The translations under genes and the position numbers were made by a program. The notes beneath the pieces are model-generated. The model was given only the letters and a program-made list of their open reading frames with translations. It was not told the origin of the DNA and did no database searches. This document shows, piece after piece, positions 8,960-17,953 of a stretch of 64,000 bases of DNA. The first letter of the stretch is position 1. Each line of letters opens with the position of its first letter. This stretch comes from Micromonospora coxensis (GTDB lineage Bacteria > Actinomycetota > Actinomycetes > Mycobacteriales > Micromonosporaceae): the NCBI RefSeq assembly GCF_900090295.1, contig NZ_LT607753.1:3658001-3722000 (forward strand), read 5' to 3'.

Positions 8960-10165
8960 TCAGTCCGTCGCGGTGACCGGCTCCGGGCGGCGCACGACCG
9001 CCCGCCGCCGCAGCCAGGCCTTGAACCAGGCCATGTCGGGCAGCCGGGCCAGCATCGGCCCGGTCACCACCGTGATCAGCACGTACGCCGTGGCGAGCGC
9101 CGCGAGCCGGGGCTCGACGGTGCCGGCGGCCACCGCGAGGCCGGCGATGACGATGGAGAACTCACCGCGTGGCATCAACGCGAAGCCGGCCCGCCAGCGA
9201 CCGGGCTCGGCGATGCCGACCCGCCGGGCCGCCAGGTAGCCGGTGAGCAGCTTGGTGCCCATGGTGACCACCGCCAGGGCCAGCGCCGGCAGCAGCACCG
9301 GAGGCATGTCCCGGGGGTCGGTGACCAGGCCGAAGAAGACGAAGAACACCGCCGCGAAGAGGTCCCGCAGCGGGGAGAGCAGCTCCGTCGCGTGGTGCGC
9401 GACCGGCCCGGAGAGCGCGATGCCGACCAGGAACGCACCGACCGCGGCGGAGACCTGGAGCTTGGCCGCGACGCCGGCGACCAGCAGGGTCAGGCCGAGC
9501 ACGCCGAGCAGCAGCGCCTCCGGATCCTTCGCCGACATCGCCGTGGAGATGACGTTGCCGTACCGGATGGCGACGACCAGCACCACGGCCACGGTGAGCA
9601 CCGCGACGGCCAGGCTGATGCCGCCCTTGACCAGCCCGACGCCGGCCAGCAGGGCGGTGACCAGCGGCAGGTAGAGCGCCATGGCCAGGTCCTCGATGAC
9701 CAGGACGGAGAGGATCACCGGGGTCTCCCGGTTACCGACCCGGCCCAGGTCGTTGAGGACCTTGGCGATCACCCCGGAGGACGAGATCCAGGTGATGCCG
9801 CCGAGCACCACGGCGGCCACCCAGCCCCAGCCGAGCAGCAGCGCGAACGCGAAGCCGGGCAGGGCGTTGAGCAGCGCGTCGATCAGCCCGGCGGGGGCGG
9901 CGGAGCGGAGATTGCCGACGAGTTCGTTGGCGCTGTACTCCAGGCCGAGCATGACCAGCAGCAGGATGACGCCGATCTCGGCGCCGACGGCGAAGAACTC
10001 CTCGCTGGCGGCGAGTTCGAGCACGCCGCCGTGGCCGAAGGCGAGGCCGGCGATCAGGTAGAGGGGGATCGGGGAGACGCCGAAGCGGCGGCTGAGCCGA
10101 CCGAGCAGACCGAGCAGGAAGAGGAGCGCGCCGACCTCGACGAGCAGTGTCGTGGTTTCGTGCAT
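8960..10165 (-). CDS. Cation/proton antiporter, CPA2 family (KhtU/KefB-like)
   Basis: A 401-residue membrane antiporter that probably exchanges K+ (or another monovalent cation) for H+. About a dozen hydrophobic segments span the protein; CPA2 features include GLEYSANELV, a TM4-6 region with GGITWISSSGVIAKVL and VLVIEDLAMALYLPL (the conserved ED pair), and a late MPRGEFSIVIAGLA. ATG 10165 follows GAGGCGCGG and gives the natural MHETTTLL start. It lies seven bases after the stop of a cytosolic TrkA-C-domain gene, the same pairing as Bacillus KhtT-KhtU, so activity is probably gated by that subunit. Confidence 0.92.
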   Translation of the reverse strand: MHETTTLLVEVGALLFLLGLLGRLSRRFGVSPIPLYLIAGLAFGHGGVLELAASEEFFAVGAEIGVILLLVMLGLEYSANELVGNLRSAAPAGLIDALLNALPGFAFALLLGWGWVAAVVLGGITWISSSGVIAKVLNDLGRVGNRETPVILSVLVIEDLAMALYLPLVTALLAGVGLVKGGISLAVAVLTVAVVLVVAIRYGNVISTAMSAKDPEALLLGVLGLTLLVAGVAAKLQVSAAVGAFLVGIALSGPVAHHATELLSPLRDLFAAVFFVFFGLVTDPRDMPPVLLPALALAVVTMGTKLLTGYLAARRVGIAEPGRWRAGFALMPRGEFSIVIAGLAVAAGTVEPRLAALATAYVLITVVTGPMLARLPDMAWFKAWLRRRAVVRRPEPVTATD

Positions 10166-10172
10166 CCGCGCC

Positions 10173-10673
10173 TCAGCCGTCCGGGTCGCTGTCGGCGAGG
10201 ATCGCGGTGACGCCGTCGAGCCCCTGGCGGGTGCCGACCACGACCACCACGTCACCGGCCGCGAAGCGGAAGGTGGGATCCGGGGAGACGTTCACCTCGC
10301 CCTGACGGAGCACCGCCACGATCGAGGCGCCGGTGCGGGTACGCGCGTGGGTGTCGCCGAGCCGCTTGTTGACGTACTTCGACCCTGCCGGGATGGCGAT
10401 CTGCTCGGTGAGCAGCCCGGCGGCCTGCTCGCGCAGACCGGAGAGCTGGCCGAGCATCAGCGACGCGCCGAGGATGTCGGCGAGCGCCTCCGCCTCGTCG
10501 TCGGTCAGCGGGATGTCGTGCTGGCAGGAATCGGGATCGTCCGGGTCGTACAGGACGAGGTCACGGCGGCCATTGCGGTGGGAGACCACGCCGAGGCGGC
10601 GGCCGGATTCCGTCATCAGATCATGACGTACGCCGATCCCCGGTAGGGCAGTCTGTTCGACACGTACTCGCAC
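10173..10673 (-). CDS. TrkA-C domain regulatory subunit of the antiporter (KhtT-like)
   Basis: A 166-residue cytosolic protein. The C-terminal 75 residues form a typical RCK_C/TrkA-C domain (RTGASIVAVLRQGEVNVSPD and FAAGDVVVVVGTRQGL), which binds ligands such as nucleotides in related gating subunits. The N-terminal half resembles the KhtT N-terminal region (LPGIGVRHDLMTESGRRLGV). GTG 10673 is the only sensible start. The stop precedes the antiporter ATG by seven bases, so both subunits are co-translated. Confidence 0.9.
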   Translation of the reverse strand: MRVRVEQTALPGIGVRHDLMTESGRRLGVVSHRNGRRDLVLYDPDDPDSCQHDIPLTDDEAEALADILGASLMLGQLSGLREQAAGLLTEQIAIPAGSKYVNKRLGDTHARTRTGASIVAVLRQGEVNVSPDPTFRFAAGDVVVVVGTRQGLDGVTAILADSDPDG

Positions 10674-10705
10674 CCGGGGAAGGCTACTCCCTCAAGGAGG
10701 CGTCC

Positions 10706-11803
10706 ATGATCGGTCGTCCGATCCGCCCGCTGGTCGGCCTGCTGCTCGTACCGGCGCTGGTGGCCTGCTCGGTGGTGGGTGACGTCCGGCGGGACCCGCC
10801 GGCCCGGACGTCCGCGCCACCCGGGTCGGTCGCGCCCGCGCCGCCGCCGTCGGCGCAGCCCCCCGCCGAGGTGCGCCCCGTCCGGGTCGCCGTGCCCGCG
10901 CGGTACGACCCGCCGTACCTGGAGTTCGTCGACGCCGACCACGGCTGGGCCCTCTTCGCCACCTGCGACGGCGGCCCACCGGGGCGGAACTGTCCGGCGC
11001 TGCTCTTCGGCACCGTCGACGGTGGCTGGTCCTGGCGGTCGCTGCGGCACCCCCGGCCGGTGGCGGAGGGCCAGCAGCTCTACGCCGCCCGGGGGCTGCT
11101 GGTGCTCTGGGCCGAGCCGCACGGCTGGTACACCTCGACCGACGGCGGCGCGCGGTTCTCCCGTTCCGCCGGGGTGCCGGCGGCGTGGACGGCCGCGCAG
11201 GGCCGGTTCCAGGTCGACGAGGCCACCGGGAAGGTGGCCGAGTGGGACGGGCGGCGACTGCGCCCGCTGGCCGCGCAGCCGTCCGTGCCCGGGTTGAACA
11301 CCGTCGACGGCAGTGACGGCCTGCTGGTGGTGGCCGCCGGGGCGGTCGACGGGAAGCCGTACGCGGCGGTGTCGTTCGACCGGGGGCGGCGCTGGCTGTC
11401 CACTCCGGTGCCCGCGCCCGACGGCGAGGTGGGCCCGGTACGGGCGCTGGTCGAGCCGGACGGCACGGCGTGGCTGGTCGGCGAGCGGCCGGACCGGACG
11501 GGCTGGCCGGGGTTGTGGCGGCTGCGGGGAGGCTGGGAGCCGGTGGGGGTGGACGGGCATCCGACGGAGCTGCGTTCCGTCGCGCCGATCGGCGGCGGGC
11601 TGCTCGCGGTGACCGGCTCGCGCGGGGCGGGCGTGGTGGGTGACGGCTACGCCGACCTGCCCTGGCCGATCGGACCCGAGCACCACCTGCGGGTGCTGGC
11701 CGACAGCACACTGGCCGCGACCGGCGGGCCCGGCGAGGTGCTGCTCGGCGTCGGGTACCAGACCGACCGGCGGTGGATCCGGGTGCTCGTCTCCGGAGAG
11801 TGA
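10706..11803 (+). CDS. Predicted lipoprotein with beta-propeller-like repeats
   Basis: A 365-residue exported protein. Residues 1-21 are a lipoprotein signal with lipobox LVAC (Cys21), followed by a Pro/Ala-rich tether (about 28-55). The rest has repeated aromatic/glycine blocks, including DADHGWALFATC, GTVDGGWSWRSL and TSTDGGARFSRS, which resemble BNR/Asp-box or sialidase-type propeller blades. AAGGAGG at 10694-10700 fixes ATG 10706. It is divergent from the antiporter pair and ends 85 bases before clpB, whose HAIR operator lies in between. The substrate is unknown. Confidence 0.82.
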   Translation: MIGRPIRPLVGLLLVPALVACSVVGDVRRDPPARTSAPPGSVAPAPPPSAQPPAEVRPVRVAVPARYDPPYLEFVDADHGWALFATCDGGPPGRNCPALLFGTVDGGWSWRSLRHPRPVAEGQQLYAARGLLVLWAEPHGWYTSTDGGARFSRSAGVPAAWTAAQGRFQVDEATGKVAEWDGRRLRPLAAQPSVPGLNTVDGSDGLLVVAAGAVDGKPYAAVSFDRGRRWLSTPVPAPDGEVGPVRALVEPDGTAWLVGERPDRTGWPGLWRLRGGWEPVGVDGHPTELRSVAPIGGGLLAVTGSRGAGVVGDGYADLPWPIGPEHHLRVLADSTLAATGGPGEVLLGVGYQTDRRWIRVLVSGE

Positions 11804-11819
11804 GCTGGCTCACACCGCT

Positions 11820-11846
11820 AGAGTTGAGCGGAATACGCTCAACTCT
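11820..11846 (+). promoter_or_regulatory. HAIR operator of clpB (HspR binding site)
   Basis: A perfect 10-base inverted repeat, AGAGTTGAGC (11820-11829) and GCTCAACTCT (11837-11846), with the characteristic 7-base spacer lies 42 bases before the clpB start. It matches the HAIR core with T/C changes at the inner ends. Together with the site upstream of dnaK it defines a local HspR regulon. Confidence 0.88.
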
Positions 11847-11888
11847 GGTTGTGTCGCTACTGATGGACACGCCGATCCGGGGGAGCCC

Positions 11889-14480
11889 ATGAACACCGAA
11901 CGCCTCACCACCAAGAGCCGCGAGACCATCACCGGCGCCGTCGCCCTGGCCAACCAGCGCGGCCACGCCACCGTCGAGCCCTGGCACCTGCTGCTGGCCC
12001 TGCTGGACACCGAGGGTTCCACCGCCGCCGGGCTGCTGCGTGCCGTCGGCGCCGACCCCACCGAGCTGCGCCGGGTCGCCCAGCGTGCGGTCGACGCGCT
12101 GCCCGCCGCCCGTGGCTCCAGCATCGCCGAGCCCACGCTGGCCCGCGAGTTCGTCAACGCCATCGGCGCCGCCGAGCAGATCGCCCGGCCGCTGGGCGAC
12201 GAGTACACCTCCACCGAGCACCTGCTCGCCGGGCTGGCCCGGGTCGGCGGCGCCGTCGCCGGCGCGCTGAGGACCGCCGGAGCCACCGAGGAGAATCTGG
12301 TCGCCGCCTTCCCCACCGTCCGGGGCGGGGACCGGCGGGTCACCACCGCCGACCCGGAGCAGACCTACCAGGCCCTGGCCAAGTACGGCGTGGACCTGAC
12401 CGCCAGCGCCCGCGACGGCAAGATCGACCCGGTGATCGGCCGGGACTCGGAGATCCGCCGGGTGATCCAGGTGCTGTCCCGGCGTACCAAGAACAACCCG
12501 GTGCTGATCGGCGAGCCCGGCGTCGGCAAGACCGCCATCGTCGAGGGCCTGGCCCAGCGGATCGTCGCCGGTGACGTGCCCGAGTCGCTGCGGGACAAGA
12601 AGCTGGTCTCGCTCGACCTCGGCGCGATGGTCGCCGGCGCCCAGTACCGGGGCCAGTTCGAGGAGCGGCTGAAGTCCGTCCTGGAGGAGATCAAGAACTC
12701 CAACGGGCAGGTCATCACCTTCCTCGACGAGCTGCACACCGTCGTCGGCGCCGGCAAGGGCGAGGGTTCGATGGACGCCGGCAACATGCTCAAGCCGATG
12801 CTGGCCCGGGGCGAGCTGCGGATGGTCGGCGCGACCACCCTCGACGAGTACCGCGAGCACATCGAGAAGGACCCGGCGCTGGAGCGCCGCTTCCAGCCGG
12901 TGCTGGTCGGCGAGCCGACCATCGAGGACACCATCGGCATCCTGCGCGGCCTGAAGGAGCGCTACGAGGTGCACCACGGCGTACGGATCACCGACGCCGC
13001 CCTGGTCGCCGCCGCCGGCCTCTCCGACCGCTACATCACCGACCGGTTCCTGCCGGACAAGGCGATCGACCTGGTCGACGAGTCCGCCTCCCGGCTCCGG
13101 ATGGAGATCGACTCCCGTCCGGTCGAGGTGGACGAGATCGAGCGGGCGGTACGCCGGCTGGAGATCGAGGAGATGGCGCTGGCCAAGGAGCCGGACGCCG
13201 CCTCCGCCGAGCGCCTCGAACGGCTGCGCAAGGAGCTGGCCGACAAGCGTGAGCAGCTCACCGCCCTCTCCGAGCGCTGGCAGCTGGAGAAGAGCCACAT
13301 CACCAAGCTCTCCACCGCCAAGGAGGAGCTGGAGCGGCTCGGCGGCGAGGCCGAACGGGCCGAGCGCGACGGTGAGCTGGAGCGCGCCGCCGAGCTGCGC
13401 TACGGCCGGATCCCCGCCCTCAACGCCGAGCTGAAGCGGGCCGAGGAGGAGCTGGCCCGGCTCCAGGCCGACGGCGCCATGCTCAAGGAGGAGGTCGGCG
13501 CGGACGACATCGCCGCCGTGGTCGCCTCCTGGACCGGCATCCCGGCCGGCCGGCTGCTGGAGGGCGAGACGGCCAAGCTGCTCCGGATGGAGGAGTCGCT
13601 GCGGGCCCGCGTGGTCGGGCAGGCCGAGGCGGTCGGCGCGGTCTCCGACGCGGTCCGCCGGGCCCGGGCCGGCGTCGCCGACCCGGACCGCCCGACCGGC
13701 AGCTTCCTCTTCCTCGGCCCGACCGGTGTGGGCAAGACCGAGCTGGCCAAGGCCCTCGCCGAGTTCCTCTTCGACGACGAGCGGGCGATGGTCCGCATCG
13801 ACATGAGCGAGTACGGCGAGAAGCACTCCGTCGCCCGCCTGGTCGGCGCCCCGCCCGGGTACGTCGGGTACGAGGAGGGCGGGCAGCTCACCGAGGCGGT
13901 GCGCCGCCGGCCGTACTCGGTGATCCTGCTGGACGAGGTGGAGAAGGCCCACCCGGACGTCTTCGACATCCTGCTCCAGGTGCTCGACGACGGCCGGCTC
14001 ACCGACGGCCAGGGCCGCACGGTGGACTTCCGCAACGCGATCCTGATCCTCACCTCGAACCTCGGGTCGTCGGTGATCAGCGACCTGACGCTGGCCGAGG
14101 AACAGCGCCGGGAGGGCGTCCTCGCGGTGGTCCGGTCGCACTTCAAGCCGGAGTTCCTCAACCGTCTCGACGACATCGTGGTCTTCGCCGCGCTGCGCGG
14201 TGACGACCTGCGCGCCATCGTCGACATCCAGCTCGACCGGATGCGGAAGCGGCTGGCGGACCGCCGGCTCGGCCTGGAGATCACCGAGGCCGCCCGGGGG
14301 TGGCTCGCCGAGCACGGCTACGACCCGATCTACGGCGCCCGCCCGCTGCGTCGACTGGTCCAGTCGGCCATCGGCGACCAGCTCGCCAAGGCCCTCCTGG
14401 CCGGTCGGATCCGCGACGGCGACACGGTGAAGGTCGACCTGGCCGACGCCAAGGACGCCCTCACCGTCACCTCCGCCTGA
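11889..14480 (+). CDS. clpB: ATP-dependent disaggregase ClpB (Hsp100)
   Basis: Hexameric AAA+ disaggregase that threads aggregated proteins and works with DnaK. The 863-residue protein has the N-domain repeat (about 1-150; [13 protein letters not shown]), AAA-1 with Walker A GEPGVGKT and Walker B ITFLDELH, the coiled-coil middle domain (about 400-530) and AAA-2 with [20 protein letters not shown] and [14 protein letters not shown]. The pore motif [16 protein letters not shown] is present. ATG 11889 follows GGGGGAGCCC; the longer open frame crosses the HAIR operator and is rejected. Control by HspR is strongly suggested. Confidence 0.98.
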   Translation: MNTERLTTKSRETITGAVALANQRGHATVEPWHLLLALLDTEGSTAAGLLRAVGADPTELRRVAQRAVDALPAARGSSIAEPTLAREFVNAIGAAEQIARPLGDEYTSTEHLLAGLARVGGAVAGALRTAGATEENLVAAFPTVRGGDRRVTTADPEQTYQALAKYGVDLTASARDGKIDPVIGRDSEIRRVIQVLSRRTKNNPVLIGEPGVGKTAIVEGLAQRIVAGDVPESLRDKKLVSLDLGAMVAGAQYRGQFEERLKSVLEEIKNSNGQVITFLDELHTVVGAGKGEGSMDAGNMLKPMLARGELRMVGATTLDEYREHIEKDPALERRFQPVLVGEPTIEDTIGILRGLKERYEVHHGVRITDAALVAAAGLSDRYITDRFLPDKAIDLVDESASRLRMEIDSRPVEVDEIERAVRRLEIEEMALAKEPDAASAERLERLRKELADKREQLTALSERWQLEKSHITKLSTAKEELERLGGEAERAERDGELERAAELRYGRIPALNAELKRAEEELARLQADGAMLKEEVGADDIAAVVASWTGIPAGRLLEGETAKLLRMEESLRARVVGQAEAVGAVSDAVRRARAGVADPDRPTGSFLFLGPTGVGKTELAKALAEFLFDDERAMVRIDMSEYGEKHSVARLVGAPPGYVGYEEGGQLTEAVRRRPYSVILLDEVEKAHPDVFDILLQVLDDGRLTDGQGRTVDFRNAILILTSNLGSSVISDLTLAEEQRREGVLAVVRSHFKPEFLNRLDDIVVFAALRGDDLRAIVDIQLDRMRKRLADRRLGLEITEAARGWLAEHGYDPIYGARPLRRLVQSAIGDQLAKALLAGRIRDGDTVKVDLADAKDALTVTSA

Positions 14481-14486
14481 CCCACC

Positions 14487-14524
14487 CCGGGCCGGCCCCG
14501 CCCCCTCGGGCAGGGCCGGCCCGG
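14487..14524 (+). terminator. clpB terminator
   Basis: A 12-base-pair perfect GC stem (14487-14498 with 14513-14524) and a 14-base loop begins six bases after the clpB stop. Confidence 0.8.
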
Positions 14525-14567
14525 CGCGGGTGGGTGGGAGCGGGTGGGGCGGGGAAAGGATGGGGGC

Positions 14568-14954
14568 ATGTTCGGGATGGGGAAGAAGAAGAGCGGCGAC
14601 CCGGAGTGGGACGCGGCCGTCGAGGAACTGGCCGGGGCGGACACGGTGGCCTTCGGCGGGGTCGGGATCGCGGGGACGCTGCTGCCCGTGACGGAGGCGT
14701 ACCGGCGGGTCGAGGCGGCGCTCGCCGAACGGCCCGAGGCGGTCCGCGAGGAGGTCGACCGGCTGCTGCGGCGCGGCTCGCCCGCCGGCAAGGCGTACGC
14801 GGCGACGCTGCTGGAACGCCTCGACCCGGCGGCGGCCCGGGACGCCTGGTCGCGGCTGCGCGAGGACCCCGGCGAGTTCACCACCTTCAGCGGCTGCGTG
14901 ATGGGCAGCGCGAACCTGCGCGAGTACGCGGCCGACCGGCTCGCCGGACTGTAG
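14568..14954 (+). CDS. Hypothetical protein, HEAT-like helical repeat character
   Basis: A 128-residue soluble protein after a short basic start (MFGMGKKKSGD). The body is a series of amphipathic helices (EAVREEVDRLLRRGSPAGKA, then YAATLLERLDPAAARDAW), which suggests a small HEAT- or armadillo-like scaffold, but I do not recognise a family. ATG 14568 follows AAAGGA; the open frame continues upstream into the clpB terminator region and is unlikely to be used. It stands alone between clpB and a membrane-protein gene. Confidence 0.72.
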   Translation: MFGMGKKKSGDPEWDAAVEELAGADTVAFGGVGIAGTLLPVTEAYRRVEAALAERPEAVREEVDRLLRRGSPAGKAYAATLLERLDPAAARDAWSRLREDPGEFTTFSGCVMGSANLREYAADRLAGL

Positions 14955-15012
14955 CCGTTCGGTCGAGCCGGCCGGGGCTGCGCGCGGGAAGATCCACCCG
15001 TAGCTTGCCCGC

Positions 15013-15855
15013 ATGACACCGCCTGCCGCCGCCCCGGCACGCCCGCCCCGTCCCACCCCGGTCACCGTCGCCTTCTGGTTGCAGGTCGCCGCCGTCGTCG
15101 TGCTCCTCGCCCTGATCGGGTTCGTGGTCTGGCAGGCGTTCGACTGGAACGCCCGGATCGACCGGGTGGCGCGCGCCGTGCCGGACGCCGACCCGACCGA
15201 GGTGGACAGCGAGCGCTTCGGAAACATCGTGATGACCGCGCTGGTGGGCCTGCCCGCGTTGTTCCTCGCCGGCTGGCTCGGCGGCACCGCCGTGGGCCTG
15301 CGCCGGGGCAGCAACATCGCCCGGATCCTGGTCTTCGTGGCCGGTGGCTTCCAACTGCTGCTCCTCTTCGGCCAGGGCTGCACCGGCGTGCTGATGATCC
15401 CGTTCCTCTTCGCCCTCGGCGAACCCGAGGAGTGGGACCCGGAACTGGACGGCCCGTACCCGCCGGAGGAGTCGAAGTTCCTCCGGGCCCTCTATGACGA
15501 CGACGGCGGCGTCCTGCGCGAGGACCTCCTCTTCGGCCTCGGCGCCGGCGGCTGGGCGCTGGTCGTCGCGTTGACGCTGGCGGTGGTGGTGCTGCTGGCG
15601 CTGCCGGCGGCCCGGCACTGGTACGTGCCGTCGACCGCCGAGGTCGGCCGTCCGGTGGGCCCACCCGCGCCGGCCACCTTCATGCTGCCGCCCGGCTACA
15701 TGATCTGCCCCGACCCCCGGGCGCACGGCGCGCCACCGCACCCCCCGACCGCCGTGACTCCGGCCGGGGCACCCGCCGTGACCCCGGCCGAAGCTCCCGC
15801 CGACGCCTCGGCGGAGACGGTCGCGGCCCCGGATCCGGAGACCCCCCGTAACTGA
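15013..15855 (+). CDS. Membrane protein with four predicted TM helices and Pro/Ala-rich tail
   Basis: A 280-residue membrane protein. Hydrophobic segments occur at about 17-41, 74-95, 102-137 and 178-200; an acidic stretch (LGEPEEWDPELDGPYPPEES) lies between the last two. The C-terminal 60 residues are Pro/Ala-rich with the near-repeat AVTPAGAPAVTPAEAP. A TAGCTT -10-like sequence (15001-15006) six bases before the ATG and the lack of a ribosome site suggest a leaderless mRNA. Function unknown. Confidence 0.78.
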   Translation: MTPPAAAPARPPRPTPVTVAFWLQVAAVVVLLALIGFVVWQAFDWNARIDRVARAVPDADPTEVDSERFGNIVMTALVGLPALFLAGWLGGTAVGLRRGSNIARILVFVAGGFQLLLLFGQGCTGVLMIPFLFALGEPEEWDPELDGPYPPEESKFLRALYDDDGGVLREDLLFGLGAGGWALVVALTLAVVVLLALPAARHWYVPSTAEVGRPVGPPAPATFMLPPGYMICPDPRAHGAPPHPPTAVTPAGAPAVTPAEAPADASAETVAAPDPETPRN

Positions 15856-15938
15856 CCCCTCACTCAACTGTGCACCGGTTTCCCCAGGTGCGCGCGGTTG
15901 TTACCGTCTCCGCCGACGCACGTGGGGAGGCGGTCGCG

Positions 15939-16568
15939 GTGGACGGGTCGGTGGCGTGGCTGGTGACGGTGGTGGGGTGTCTGGTCGGGGTCGCGGGGGT
16001 GGTGGTGGCCGTGGTCGCCCTCGGTCGGGCGCGCAGGCGGCCGAAGCAGGCGGGGCCGGGTGACCCGTTCCGGGACACCGACGCCGACGCGCTGCGCGGT
16101 GACCCACGGAAGCTGAAGCCCGGCGACATCGTCGAGATCCGCCAGGTGTCGTACGCGGTCCGCGGCTCGGTGCACCTGGTCGAAGGGGCGTGGAGCTGGG
16201 CCGAGCACCTGCTCGACACGGTCGACGGCGCGAAGCGCTGGCTCTCCGTGGAGGAGGACCCGGATCTGGAGCTGGTGCTCTGGGAAGCCGAGCCGGGCGC
16301 CACCGTCACCCCCGGCGCGCCCACCCTCGACTTCGCCGGCCGCCGCTACGCCTGGGAGGAGTCCGGGCAGGCCCGGTACTCGGCCACCGGCAGCACCGGC
16401 CTCGACCCCAGCGGCACGGTCCGCTACCACGACTACCGGGCCCAGGGCGGCGCCCGGCTCGCCTTCGAGGCGTACGGGGAGGCGGGCTGGGAGGTCGCCC
16501 GGGGCGAGCGGCTGCACCGCTCCGAGGTGATGGTCTACCCGCAGGGCGGCCCGGAGCAGGTGAGCTGA
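15939..16568 (+). CDS. DUF4178-domain membrane-anchored protein
   Basis: A 209-residue protein with one N-terminal TM helix (about 4-28, WLVTVVGCLVGVAGVVVAVV) and a cytosolic or surface beta domain that looks like DUF4178 (LKPGDIVEIRQVSYAVRGSV, LSVEEDPDLELVLWE and YHDYRAQGGARLAFEAYG). GTG 15939 is preferred because GGGGAGG (15924-15930) sits eight bases upstream; an upstream ATG at 15870 would weaken the TM start. It begins a run of tightly spaced genes ending in a spermidine synthase-like gene. A similar set precedes speE in M. tuberculosis (from memory, Rv2597-Rv2601). Role unknown. Confidence 0.82.
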   Translation: MDGSVAWLVTVVGCLVGVAGVVVAVVALGRARRRPKQAGPGDPFRDTDADALRGDPRKLKPGDIVEIRQVSYAVRGSVHLVEGAWSWAEHLLDTVDGAKRWLSVEEDPDLELVLWEAEPGATVTPGAPTLDFAGRRYAWEESGQARYSATGSTGLDPSGTVRYHDYRAQGGARLAFEAYGEAGWEVARGERLHRSEVMVYPQGGPEQVS

Positions 16569-16569
16569 G

Positions 16570-17076
16570 GTGCTGGTCAGCATCGACACCCCGTACGTCG
16601 ACACCAGCGCCGCCGACCTCGGGCTGGCGCTCGGCGGACCCGAACTGCCCGCGCTGGCCGTCCGCGACCTGGACCTGCCGGGCGGCGTACGGCTGCGGCT
16701 GCGGCTGCTCGGCGCCTCCCATCAGGTCGTCCTGCCGACCCCGACCGGTGACCTCACCGAGACGGTGGCCTGCCTGCCCGGCCGGCCCCCGCACCTGCCC
16801 GGGACGCTGCACGACGAGCCCAACGGCTACCGGTTCACCGCCACGGTGCTCCGGCCGCCCGCCGGTGAGCTGCGCGCCCGGGTCGCGGCGCTCCGCGCCG
16901 ACCTGGCCGACGACCCGTACGCGCTGGTCGGCGTCTTCCCCGGTGACCCGGACGCGGTCACCGCGCTCGCCGTACGCCCCGACCCGCCGGACGGGTCGGT
17001 GGGCTGGCGCACCTGGCACGCGTATCCCCAGACCAATGAGCTGGTCCTGACCGAGACGGTGGTGGCACTGCGATGA
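16570..17076 (+). CDS. DUF2617 family protein
   Basis: A 168-residue soluble protein matching DUF2617 by its start (MLVSIDTPYVDTSAADLGLA) and end (RTWHAYPQTNELVLTETVV). GTG 16570 starts two bases after the previous stop and the gene's own stop overlaps the next start by four bases (ATGA). Biochemical function is unknown; the conserved neighbourhood links it to the membrane-bound spermidine synthase-like enzyme downstream. Confidence 0.85.
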   Translation: MLVSIDTPYVDTSAADLGLALGGPELPALAVRDLDLPGGVRLRLRLLGASHQVVLPTPTGDLTETVACLPGRPPHLPGTLHDEPNGYRFTATVLRPPAGELRARVAALRADLADDPYALVGVFPGDPDAVTALAVRPDPPDGSVGWRTWHAYPQTNELVLTETVVALR

Positions 17077-17498
17077 CGTACCGGAGATGGTTCGTGGTGG
17101 GGGTGGCCTTCGCGGTCATCGGCGCCCTGGTGGCCGCCTTCGCGATCTTCTACGGCAGCTTCTCCCCGCGCGGCTACGTCGAGGACCGCTACACCCGTGC
17201 GGCCGGGCAGGACATCGGCGGCGACGCGATCGCGTACACCTCGAACAAGTCGCCGAGCCAGGTGGCGCAGGACGTGACCGCCGCCTGGCAGCCGGCCGAC
17301 CAGTACGTCGACGGCAGTGGTGTCTACCTGCGCTACGACGACGACTCGGTGGTGATCCTGCCGATCGCCACCGGCTCGGTGATCCTGCTGGAACGCCTCC
17401 GCACCGCCTACCCGCGCTACCACTCCACCGTGGGCAACCACTGGGGCTGGGGCCGGGGCAGCACCGTGCGCGGTGGCGGCCCCGGCAGCGGCAAGTAG
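17073..17498 (+). CDS. DUF4247 family membrane-anchored protein
   Basis: A 141-residue protein with one N-terminal TM helix (about 6-28), a conserved-looking domain (SPRGYVEDRYTRAAG, then DGSGVYLRYDDDSVVILP), and a Gly-rich end. This fits DUF4247. It overlaps DUF2617 by four bases, so translation is coupled. It is probably an extracytoplasmic domain anchored by the TM helix; the role is unknown. Confidence 0.83.
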   Translation: MTYRRWFVVGVAFAVIGALVAAFAIFYGSFSPRGYVEDRYTRAAGQDIGGDAIAYTSNKSPSQVAQDVTAAWQPADQYVDGSGVYLRYDDDSVVILPIATGSVILLERLRTAYPRYHSTVGNHWGWGRGSTVRGGGPGSGK

Positions 17499-17530
17499 TC
17501 CGACCCGAACGACACCCCTGGAGTCCCCCT

Positions 17531-17953
17531 GTGCAGACCCTGGTCACCGATCTGCTGGTCACGCTCGCCTACGGCGTGGTCGGCGTCGTCCTGATGGCCG
17601 TCGGCTACGCCCTCGTCGACATCGCCACCCCCGGCAAGCTCCACGAGCTGATCTGGACCGAACGCAACCGGAACGCCGCCCTGCTGCTCGCCTCGAACCT
17701 GGCCGGCGTCGGCATCATCGTGGTCGCCGCCATCGCCGCCAGCGCGGACGACTTCGTCCTCGGCCTGATCGGCGCGTCCGCGTACGGGCTCCTCGGCCTG
17801 GTCATCATGGCCGCGGCGTTCCTGCTGCTCGACGCGGCCACCCCGGGCCGGCTCGGCGAGATCCTGGTCGACCCGGAGCCGCACCCCGCGGTCTGGGTCT
17901 CCGCCGTCGTCCACCTCGCCACCGGCGCGATCATCGCCGCCGCGATCAGCTGA
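17531..17953 (+). CDS. DUF350 family integral membrane protein
   Basis: A 140-residue protein with four hydrophobic helices in two repeats, each ending in a similar sequence (VDIATPGKLHELIW and LDAATPGRLGEILV), the classic DUF350 two-fold pattern. GTG 17531 has GGAG seven bases upstream. Its stop overlaps the next start by one base (TGATG). DUF350 genes often accompany membrane-bound polyamine aminopropyltransferases, as here. Confidence 0.88.
   Translation: MQTLVTDLLVTLAYGVVGVVLMAVGYALVDIATPGKLHELIWTERNRNAALLLASNLAGVGIIVVAAIAASADDFVLGLIGASAYGLLGLVIMAAAFLLLDAATPGRLGEILVDPEPHPAVWVSAVVHLATGAIIAAAIS

Noticed and set aside
10692..15383. 1563-residue minus-strand open frame opposite clpB
   Set aside because: Mirror frame of clpB and its neighbours with repetitive composition; the forward genes have full family motifs.
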